NCBI GenBank assembly: GCA_965246805.1
Contig: CBDFFO010000003.1
Coordinates: 434,001 to 498,000 of the forward strand
Length of the DNA: 64,000 nucleotides
Direction: 5' to 3'
Source: Schlegelella_A sp965246805
GTDB taxonomy: Bacteria > Pseudomonadota > Gammaproteobacteria > Burkholderiales > Burkholderiaceae_C
The translations under genes and the position numbers were made by a program. Positions 43,442-51,090 of this stretch are shown here, one piece after another. Within the stretch, counting starts at the first letter, position 1. Each line of letters starts with the position of its first letter. The notes beneath the pieces were generated by a model that made no database searches, had not been told where the DNA came from, and saw only the letters and a program-made list of their open reading frames with translations.

Positions 43442-44560
43442 ATGAAATTTCGACTCTTTGCGATTGCTTCGCTTTTGTGTCACAGCGGCGCTTCGTTGGC
43501 CTCTGGCGGCGAGGGGCTGACCGTGCCGGTCAAACTGCCCGCATTCGATGCGGCACGGCCTTCCTGCAAAGCGCCGTCTGGTTTGCACAAAAAGTTGGTA
43601 TTCGTGCAGGACAACATGCGCGAATTCATGCAAGGCGCGGGACGCGGGCTGGAAGCCGCGGCGCAGGCGCGGGGCCTCGCCTATCGCGTTGCCTTTGCCA
43701 ACAACGATCCTGTGCTGATGATCAAACAGGTGGGCGACATTGCGACCGACAGAACGGGCGCGATGGTGGTGGCGCCGATCGATCCGCCGTCGTTGGCTCC
43801 GGCTTTGAAAAAGGTCATTGGCGCGGGTGCCTATGTCGGTGCAATCGTGCCACCGCCTGCGACGACGGTACTGAACGCGCCGCAGTACCTGACCGGCAAG
43901 GTTCTGGCGGAAGCGGCGGCGAATTACATTCGCACGCGGCTTGGCGGAAAGGCCAAGGTCGTGCTGCTGACGCATGACGGCCTGCAATTTCTGGCGCCGC
44001 GGTTCACAGCCATGCGCGATACGCTGCGGGCACTGCCGGGCGTGACGATCGTGGCCGACATTTCGCCCGCCACGGTCGACAAGGAGGGCGGACATCGCAC
44101 GATGAAGACAATCCTGCTGGCGCAACCGAACGTTGATGTGGCGCTGGGCGCCGACACGGTGGTGCTGGGGGCTCTGGCGGCACTGCGCGAAGTGGGCAAG
44201 GCGCGGGCTGACCAGTTTCTGGGCGGAATCGACGGCGAACAGGAAGCGGTCCTCGAAATCAAAAAAGGCGACAGCCCCTACAAGGCGAGCATCAGCCTTG
44301 CCTCATCCATCTTCGGTTATGCGATGGGCCAGCAGGCCGCTGATTGGCTGGACGGTAAATCCATTCCACAGGCTATGGACATCTTGCCCAAGGCGCTCAC
44401 CAACACCAACATCGCGGACTATGAAAGGGATACGGCGAACCCCGGCGCGGTGTACGCCGATCCATCGCGGCGCGCGTCGTATCTGAAGATGTACGGCAAC
44501 ATCTGTTTCGAGACACGCGAAAACTTCATCAATTTCCCTTGGTCATCAGAGGCCAAGTAG
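43442..44560 (+). CDS. Periplasmic sugar-type substrate-binding protein, probable accessory sensor
   Basis: A signal peptide (LFAIASLLCHSGASLA) precedes a type-1 periplasmic binding fold of the ribose-binding/LacI class (Peripla_BP_4): KKLVFVQDNMREFMQGAGRG, DRTGAMVVAPIDPPSLAPAL, VVLLTHDGLQF, LGGIDGEQEAVLEIKKG. No ABC permease or ATPase gene is adjacent. It lies 10 bp after a CHASE3 kinase gene and before a receiver gene, so it probably serves signal reception, as LuxP or TorT do for their kinases. Such use is inference from context; the ligand is unknown. Confidence 0.8.
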   Translation: MKFRLFAIASLLCHSGASLASGGEGLTVPVKLPAFDAARPSCKAPSGLHKKLVFVQDNMREFMQGAGRGLEAAAQARGLAYRVAFANNDPVLMIKQVGDIATDRTGAMVVAPIDPPSLAPALKKVIGAGAYVGAIVPPPATTVLNAPQYLTGKVLAEAAANYIRTRLGGKAKVVLLTHDGLQFLAPRFTAMRDTLRALPGVTIVADISPATVDKEGGHRTMKTILLAQPNVDVALGADTVVLGALAALREVGKARADQFLGGIDGEQEAVLEIKKGDSPYKASISLASSIFGYAMGQQAADWLDGKSIPQAMDILPKALTNTNIADYERDTANPGAVYADPSRRASYLKMYGNICFETRENFINFPWSSEAK

Positions 44561-44690
44561 CTCCTCCGCCGTGATCGGCTTTGGAGGCTGCACAATCTTT
44601 CGCGATCGTGTCGAGCGGGAACTCCATGGAGGAAGGCAGCGTCATGCCGCCCCCGCTGCCAGATCGCACAGAATCGAGCAGCCCCCAGCC

Positions 44691-45062
44691 ATGACCGCCC
44701 ACCCTTTCGTCATCCTGTACGTTGAAGACAACGACTACATCCGCGAGTCGTTCGCCGAGTTGCTCGCAACTGCGGAGCGCCGGATCGTGTGTGTGGCCGA
44801 CGGCGCCAGCGCGCGCGAGGCGATGCGCGAGCAGCAGGTGCACCTGCTGATGACCGACTTCAATCTGCCCGACGGCTCTGGCCTCGACGTGGCGCGCGAG
44901 GCCCTTCGGCAGAACCCGAGCCTGCCGGTGATCGTCTGCTCGGGCAACGACTTGAGGGACGTCGTGCGGTCGCTCGGTCCGACTGCTCATCCGCTCAGGA
45001 AGCCCTTCGATCTGGACGAACTCGAGGCGCTGGTCGAGCGGCTCGCACGACGATCGACTTGA
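44691..45062 (+). CDS. Single-domain response regulator
   Basis: A 123-residue CheY-like receiver. The acidic pocket is in ILYVEDNDYIRES, the phospho-acceptor Asp in LLMTDFNLPDGSGLDV, the switch Ser in VIVCSGNDL, and Lys in HPLRKPFDLDEL. There is no output domain, so it acts by protein contact or in a phosphorelay. The ATG at 44691 fits the domain start; upstream codons in frame to 44571 are not part of the fold. It is the third gene of the kinase / binding-protein cluster. Confidence 0.88.
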   Translation: MTAHPFVILYVEDNDYIRESFAELLATAERRIVCVADGASAREAMREQQVHLLMTDFNLPDGSGLDVAREALRQNPSLPVIVCSGNDLRDVVRSLGPTAHPLRKPFDLDELEALVERLARRST

Positions 45063-45586
45063 CTGGCGCGGCTGCGCCCACCGGGCGGCGCTGCGGTTTT
45101 GGATGGCCGAGGCGCACGCAAGTTTGTGGCAGCTCGAGAACTCGGCGGGAATTCGCCACTCCGCTGCGTAACGATCTTGGTCGGGGGCTTGATGTCGTCC
45201 GCCGCGTCTGTCCGGTTTGGCGAGCTTGCGCAACCCGGGTGGCTTGTGGCTTCGCGCTGCAACTTCCCCGAAAACGCAAACGGGAAAGCGCCCCCAGCGT
45301 CGGTAGCCCCTTCGGAAGCCAATCCCTTTTCGGACTTGCCGTGGTCACCGGCCGATACCGGGTAATGTCGGGTTAGGCGCAAATCGCAGCGGGTGGTTCA
45401 TCGAGTACACCTTCGATTGACGTCCGGACGCCAGCCGGACATCGCGAGGGGATTCGGGTCGACCATTGCAGGCCGCCACGAGAGACAAAGAACGATTTCG
45501 AGCGCCACAGATGGATGGCCTTCACCTGCTCTTCCATCCGAGCGCGTAGGCACAGCTCCGCGCAACTATGAACAACTGCAATCGAC
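45063..45586. other. No gene supported
   Basis: Several short open frames on both strands, none with recognisable homology. It ends at the mipA-like gene. Confidence 0.5.
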
Positions 45587-46408
45587 ATGAAGCAAATGAA
45601 CCTGATGAATGCTGCAACCAAGCTCGGTATCGCTGCCGCCTTGGCCTTTTTCCTCCTGCCAGCGGGCGCGCAAGGCCGAATGAGCGCGGATCCAGGCACA
45701 CCCACAGAGGCCGCTGCTAACTGGCGCTACAGGCTCGGCGCGGCCGTGATTTCGGCGCCCCGTTTTGTGGGTTCCAACAAGACACGGACGCTGGCTGTGC
45801 CAACATTTGAGGTCAAGTACAAAGACTGGTTCTTCATCGACCCGATCAAGGGTGTGGGGGTGCAGACCGTGGTGGGCCCAGGCTTGAGTGCCAACGCAGC
45901 GCTAGGTGTCGACTTCGCAACGCGCAAACGCAAGGACGATCCCCGTCTGAACGGTTTGGGTGACATCAACCAGGCACCCGCGCTACGGCTCGGGCTGGAT
46001 TACGAGCTGGGCGACGCCTTCGTCAGCGCTAACTTGGCTTATCGGTTCGGCAAGCGCAGCAGCCGCGGCACGCTGTTAGACACGGACGTGGGCTACAACG
46101 TGGTTACTTCCAAGCTCGCGATCGTGGGCGTCGGCTTGAACGTCAAAGGAATGGACAGCACGTACTCGCGCAACTTCTTCGGCGTCTCGGCGGAACAGTC
46201 CGCCGCCTCCGGGCTTCGAGCTTTCACGGCCAAACGAAGCTTGCAGAGCTTCGGACCGTTCGTGCAGGCGGTCTTTCCGATTTCCGACCGTTGGACGCTC
46301 TATGGCCACGCCGTATACAGCAAACTGCGTGGCGATGCCGCTTCGAGCCCGATCACCGAGAAGCGTAACCAAGCCGTCCTGATAGGTGCGCTGAGTTACG
46401 CGTTCTAA
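45587..46408 (+). CDS. MipA/OmpV-family outer membrane protein
   Basis: A 273-residue beta-barrel: signal peptide (AALAFFLLPAGAQG), then WRYRLGAAVISAPRFVGSNK, a close match to the start of MipA family barrels (LG-G--Y-P-Y-GS), alternating strands, and a C-terminal Phe (LIGALSYAF) as expected for Bam-dependent insertion. MipA was described as a scaffold for murein enzymes; most relatives are OmpV-like porins or stress-induced proteins. No neighbour suggests a specific role. Confidence 0.88.
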   Translation: MKQMNLMNAATKLGIAAALAFFLLPAGAQGRMSADPGTPTEAAANWRYRLGAAVISAPRFVGSNKTRTLAVPTFEVKYKDWFFIDPIKGVGVQTVVGPGLSANAALGVDFATRKRKDDPRLNGLGDINQAPALRLGLDYELGDAFVSANLAYRFGKRSSRGTLLDTDVGYNVVTSKLAIVGVGLNVKGMDSTYSRNFFGVSAEQSAASGLRAFTAKRSLQSFGPFVQAVFPISDRWTLYGHAVYSKLRGDAASSPITEKRNQAVLIGALSYAF

Positions 46409-46664
46409 CCTCTCATCAGATTGAACCACTGAGCCTGGACTGCCGGGGAGCTGCCAGGTGCGCGCCGGCGCTCTCGAGTTGATGTCCCCCAGCAGCTCGA
46501 CAACTGCGCCGGCGCCTGCGATACGCGGCCCTTCGTTGCCTGCGGCCATACGATCTTCGCTCTCGCGTCACAAAATGAATCTTTCCGCCGCGGACTGGAA
46601 GCTCAGCTCGGACCGGTGCGAGCGTCTGAGCTTGCTTATACTTAATTCACTAACCGATCGCATC

Positions 46665-48125
46665 GTGACAATCGCATTTACCAGTCGAAGGCCGGGTCGC
46701 GCGGCTGCTATCGCAATGGCACTGTATGCGACGTCGGGATGTGGAGGCGGGGATGCTGCGACTCCGATGTCGTCCTCGCCAGCTGGCGTTGTTGCTCCGT
46801 GCAGCGACGGGTATGGCAGTCCAGCCGATCGCGCAGCGATCGAAAGCGCCATGCTTGTTGGCACAGCCTCCGACGTGCGCTCGGCCATCGATGGTGCGCG
46901 GACTACCCGTGGCGTTCGCATGGGGTGTCCAGAGTCAGACCCGTCGCGAAGCGCGCCAGACACAACAGCGCCAACGCTTAGCCAACTTGCGGCTCATTGG
47001 AACAGCGTGCATGGGCCGGCCGTCGCGCAATATCGGATTCAGTGCCCCGAGCTCGGCAGAGGTCCTGGGTCCGCCGCGCTCGGTGCATGGTTTGCGAAGC
47101 GTGCTGGAGGCAATACAAGCGCCAACGCCTTGACCGACATCGCCCGAATGATGGAAGCCCAGCAATTTACCGCTGAACGCAGCAGCCCGGTGGTTGACAC
47201 GACCTATGGCGTGTATGGCGGAATGGTTTCGAGTGGCGTCTTGGACTCTTGCTCGTTGTCCGGCAAGCCAGATCAGCAGGTGAGCTCTTGGTGTGCCACC
47301 TTTCCAGCTCAGTGTCCCCAATATTCATCTGGTCTTTTCGCAGGACGCAGGTTTTTAGTGGCTGACGTTAACCGCGCTGCCAATGTGATCGACGGAGGCG
47401 CAGCGTTCGATCAAGGTTGGGCTGGCGTCATGATGATCGAGGCTGCTATCGCAGAACCCGACCCGGTTTTGCGGGCGAAGTTCGAGGCATCAGCGCGACT
47501 GGCCGGTCAGTGGTCTGCAGCGGAGCCCCCGGTTCGCAATCACAACTACACGGCAAAAAACATATGGTTGCTAGCACGGTTGTATGCGTGGACCGGTGAT
47601 TCTGGGTATCGGGTCGCGATGCTCGACAAACTAGAACGGAATCTCCTAATGGGCGTATTGATGGACGCGAACGGGGACGGGCTGAATGATGCGCCCGGAC
47701 CCCCGGTCGGCTTTGCTCAGCTTGCGTCAGTGGCGCAAGTGCCCGGCCGTATGTGGGACGCACACAACTCGGTAACGCACTACCAAGGCATGAACACGGT
47801 CGCGATGGTGGAAGCGTATGTCGCGCTGCGGGATCGCGGCGACACGTTGGACGCAGCGCACCTCCGGCCCTTCGCGCTTGCGATGCTTGACAACCTTGCA
47901 CATGACTTTCTGGTGTTGGGTGTTCCGTCAGGAGCTGGCCAACGCGAGGCCGGTTTTGCCCTAGCGTTAGGCCAGTGGAAGATCGCCAACCTCGAGGCCG
48001 TGGCGCGACCTGGGTGGGAGCGGTCACTAGCCGCGATATTTAACGCTGGTGCTTCGAGTTCAGCAGGTGCCGGAACGGCCTTCGCCGGCGCCTACTTCGC
48101 CGCACGCAGCGGGATTCGTTATTGA
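46665..48125 (+). CDS. Putative lipoprotein with alpha/alpha-barrel-like domain
   Basis: The start is uncertain. The GTG at 46665 gives a lipoprotein signal with lipobox ATSGC (Cys26), while the frame is open back to 46458. The mature part has eight cysteines or so in the first half and, from about residue 300, repeated helices with W/Y-rich turns (NYTAKNIWLLARLYAWTGDS), as in alpha/alpha-barrel polysaccharide lyases and glycosidases. There is an acidic loop DANGDGLND that could bind calcium. No known catalytic signature was identified. It precedes a GH5 gene in the same direction, so a role in polysaccharide handling is plausible but unproven. Confidence 0.6.
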   Translation: MTIAFTSRRPGRAAAIAMALYATSGCGGGDAATPMSSSPAGVVAPCSDGYGSPADRAAIESAMLVGTASDVRSAIDGARTTRGVRMGCPESDPSRSAPDTTAPTLSQLAAHWNSVHGPAVAQYRIQCPELGRGPGSAALGAWFAKRAGGNTSANALTDIARMMEAQQFTAERSSPVVDTTYGVYGGMVSSGVLDSCSLSGKPDQQVSSWCATFPAQCPQYSSGLFAGRRFLVADVNRAANVIDGGAAFDQGWAGVMMIEAAIAEPDPVLRAKFEASARLAGQWSAAEPPVRNHNYTAKNIWLLARLYAWTGDSGYRVAMLDKLERNLLMGVLMDANGDGLNDAPGPPVGFAQLASVAQVPGRMWDAHNSVTHYQGMNTVAMVEAYVALRDRGDTLDAAHLRPFALAMLDNLAHDFLVLGVPSGAGQREAGFALALGQWKIANLEAVARPGWERSLAAIFNAGASSSAGAGTAFAGAYFAARSGIRY

Positions 48126-48689
48126 GGTATCAGTTGTGAAGATCACGACGGAGGTATGACCGTCAGCCTCTCCGCCGAAAGACGAGGTTCATTGGCCAGA
48201 TGAACTAGGTGTCCGCCCTCGTATCCAGTGCAGGCCGTTCGCCTGATGCGAACCCATGCCGAGCCAAAGGGCGGTTCTGCTGGTGCGCCAAGGTCAGCTT
48301 GGCAGGGCTGGTCATCAGCATCCGCGTGTCGTTCAATACCGGCATGTTCATCCTTCGCGTTGGGACTTGCAGCGGCACGCGCGTCGGGTTTCGAAAGCAA
48401 GAAGCGGAGTGTTCGTTGCAAGGCTCCTGAATAGTCTTCGGGCACTGCGAAGCGCAGCCCACTCATCAGGAGCGTTACATGAACCAGTCCCCTGCCAACC
48501 GAGCCCAAGGAGGTGCCTCGGGCCCTCGTCCTTTGACCCTTGCCGCACGGGCTGCAGCCGTGCTGCTGACGGTCTCGAGTTGGGTTCGCGCGATCCCGAT
48601 GCAGTCCTCGCGCATCACTCGGATCGCGGGTCGCAATAGGCGGCGAAGAATTCTCGTCTTCAAGGCAAAATTGCACTCGAGAAACTGCG
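48126..48689. other. No gene supported
   Basis: Long open frames occur on the minus strand (48143-48676) and in plus frames, but their composition is typical of GC-rich non-coding DNA and none was recognised. It contains the upstream region of the GH5 gene. Confidence 0.5.
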
Positions 48690-50105
48690 TTGAATTATGG
48701 CGGTGTGCTTAAAATGGCGAATCGATCAGCGTTTTTACGGCACCTATTCCCGCATCGGAGTCTTCCGTTTTGGCGCGGCGGTGTTTACGCGTTGGTCAAC
48801 CACCTCAAATCCCTCTCCGTGGAGCTTATATTGATTAAGATCAACACAATTGCAACATCGATTGTCGTTTTTATACTTCAGATCTTTTGTGCGGGAGTAA
48901 CCTGGGGTGCTGAGGCGCCAGTGATGCTACACACGGCAGGACGGCAAGTACTGGGGCCCGATGGAACTCCTGTTTCCCTTCGGTGTGTCAACTTGAGCCC
49001 GTGGCTTAACAGAGAACCTTACCTGATCCGCAAGAGCGTTTTCGCCCTTTTCAAGTCGCCACATGAGCTGGAGCAAAAACTGGTCGATCTTGTCGGCCCA
49101 GCCCAGGCTCAATCGTTTTGGGATCAATGGGAAGAGGCATTCGTTATGGAGGAAGACTTCGAACGACTGCACAAGCTAGGTTTCAACTGCGTTCGTTTAC
49201 CCCTCAACTATCGCAAGCTCGCAATTGAGAATACCGACGGTTCAATCAGCTTACGAGAGACCGGGGTTTCTCCCGTTGACAGGGCTGTTGGGTGGGCCTC
49301 GAAGCACAAATTGTTCGTCATGATCACTTTGCACACCGCTTCTGGTGGACAGAACAACATCCCCACGGTTGCAGACGTTTCCTCAAGCGATGCGAAGGCC
49401 CGACTTTGGGAAAGCGGTGAAAGCGACGCTCACCAGACGCGCATTGTCCGCCTCTGGCACGAACTGGCCAAGCGCTATGCCAATTCAGCGTCCGTGGGTG
49501 CCTACGATGTGCTCAATGAACCCAATCTCCCATCCGGGATCAAAAAAGCTCAATTACCAGCTTTGTATAGTCGGATCATTGAGACAATCCGAAGCGTTGA
49601 TCCGCATCACATGATCATTCTGGAGGGCGACGACTTTGCACGTGACTTTTCCGCGTTCGCACCCCCGGCTGATGCAAATATCATGTATGAGTTTCATGAG
49701 TATTCGATCTTCAACTCTCGCTGGAAAAAACCAAATCTTCTTGCGCTCCAGCCATTTTTGAAGCTGCGGGATGCTCACAATGTCCCACTTTGGCTCGGCG
49801 AATTTGGAGAAGATAGTTTTGCCTGGCAAGAGAGCATGGTCGAATTGATGAAGGAAAATGGCATCGGCTGGGCTGTTTGGCCTTGGAAGCGTGTTCATCT
49901 TGGAGAAGATCGACCCGTTATGCAAACTGTCTTGACTACACCGGCGTGGAATGAACTCGTTGACTTTTTGATATCCGTACCGTTCAGCCGTAGACCGCCG
50001 GTAGTCCATGCGCAGCAGGCTATGTCGGACATGCTGACAGCGATTCGATCAGAAAACTGTAGAGAGAATCGGGCGCTCGCGACGATGCTGAGCGGTCAAG
50101 AATAG
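48690..50105 (+). CDS. Glycoside hydrolase family 5 (cellulase-like) enzyme
   Basis: A secreted or membrane-anchored TIM-barrel glycosidase. A hydrophobic segment (TIATSIVVFILQIFCAGV) lies ~55 residues in, so the true start may be further downstream, for example a TTG near 48832. The GH5 landmarks are present: GFNCVRLPLNY, ITLHTASGG, the acid/base Glu in AYDVLNEPN (E277 from 48690), EFHEYSIF and the nucleophile Glu in PLWLGEFGED (E371). It hydrolyses beta-glucans or mannans with retention; the substrate cannot be decided. The DNA is less GC-rich than its neighbours, which may indicate transfer. Confidence 0.85.
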   Translation: MNYGGVLKMANRSAFLRHLFPHRSLPFWRGGVYALVNHLKSLSVELILIKINTIATSIVVFILQIFCAGVTWGAEAPVMLHTAGRQVLGPDGTPVSLRCVNLSPWLNREPYLIRKSVFALFKSPHELEQKLVDLVGPAQAQSFWDQWEEAFVMEEDFERLHKLGFNCVRLPLNYRKLAIENTDGSISLRETGVSPVDRAVGWASKHKLFVMITLHTASGGQNNIPTVADVSSSDAKARLWESGESDAHQTRIVRLWHELAKRYANSASVGAYDVLNEPNLPSGIKKAQLPALYSRIIETIRSVDPHHMIILEGDDFARDFSAFAPPADANIMYEFHEYSIFNSRWKKPNLLALQPFLKLRDAHNVPLWLGEFGEDSFAWQESMVELMKENGIGWAVWPWKRVHLGEDRPVMQTVLTTPAWNELVDFLISVPFSRRPPVVHAQQAMSDMLTAIRSENCRENRALATMLSGQE

Positions 50106-50140
50106 GCGGTGAATTTCATGCTGTCGATGAATAGGTTTTG

Positions 50141-50290
50141 GTGTACACCGGCGGTCAGCGCGAGGTGCTCGGTCTGAAGGTCGGGCACTCGTTGTGGCTT
50201 GCGCGGCGTCAAGCTCGTCATCGGCGACAGTCATGAGGGCTTCAAGGTGGCCGTCGCCAGGGTCTTCAAGGCTCGGCCGCATGCAGCGCG
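50141..50290 (+). pseudogene. IS256-family transposase fragment
   Basis: One frame reads VYTGGQREVLGLKVGHS, which matches the strand before the second catalytic Asp in Mutator-type transposases. After a small internal deletion and a shift, GLRGVKLVIGDSHEGFKVAV continues with that Asp block (family form GLRGVKLVISDAHEGLKAAI). Nothing else of the element is recognisable, so this is a short relic. Confidence 0.72.
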
Positions 50291-50457
50291 AGGGCAAGTC
50301 CCTTGCTTCTCTTCGAGCCCTTCTCATACTTGCCCTGCCGGTCATGCAACTCTCGTCGTGGTCCGGCCAATGCTCAGCCGATCGCCTTAATGCTCCGCGC
50401 TCTGGCATCATGTCGGCTGACCGTCGTGACTTGTTGGATCATCGCGGAGCTACTTAA

Positions 50458-51090
50458 ATGGGTCGACTAGGCACGCGGCGCGCATGGCTACAAGACTGCG
50501 CGTGGATGGCTTCCATCGCAGCCTTTCCGGGCGCGGCATGGCCGCAGCCCATATCTCTACCGCCGGCAACCGCTGAGCAGTGGCTCGAAGAAGCCCTGAC
50601 CACAAAAGGTCTCGGCGCTCCGCTGAGGCTCTCTCGCTTCGTGGAACCTGTTTAATTTGTGTTGAATCCCGGTGTCACCTGGACGCCGAATCCGGATAAC
50701 GGGCCCCAGTACTCAACCGTCAGAGTGCCCGATGGCTTTGTCACCGATCTGGCATCGATCCCCCCAGCGCTCTTCCCGGTTCTCAGAGCAGACGGTGACT
50801 ATGCGCACGCCGCCATCGTTCATGATTACCTTTACTGGACTCAGCGGACTTCACGAGAGTACGCCGACGACGTATTCCGAATCGCCATGCGCGACCTAGA
50901 AGTCCAATCGGCCGTGATAAGGAGCATTTACATCGCGGTGCGCGCATTCGGCCAGTCGTCTTGGGATCAAAACGCTGAGTTGAAGCGCGGAGGCGAACGA
51001 CGCTTTCTCAAAGTCTATCCGAGCCAAGCGACGACACGTTGGGCCAATTGGAAGAGAAATGCTGACAACTTTCACCCACGAGACCTGTGA
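50458..51090 (+). pseudogene. DUF1353 protein gene interrupted by an in-frame TAA
   Basis: Codons before and after the TAA at 50653-50655 lie in the same frame and together form one DUF1353 protein: an RR-containing signal-like N-terminus (MGRLGTRRAWLQD), LRLSRFVEPV, stop, FVLNPGVTWTPN, then VPDGFVTDLASIPPALFPVL and AAIVHDYLYWTQ. In relatives an aromatic or similar residue stands at the stop position, so a single substitution (such as TAT or TAC to TAA) explains it. The downstream part (from ATG-less codons at 50659) could be restarted only weakly. It may be a dead gene or a readthrough case. Its stop overlaps the GTG of the next gene. Confidence 0.78.

Noticed and set aside
48143..48676. 177-codon minus-strand frame upstream of the GH5 gene
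   Set aside because: Composition of an antisense/non-coding frame, and overlapping frames on the other strand are equally long; no homology seen.
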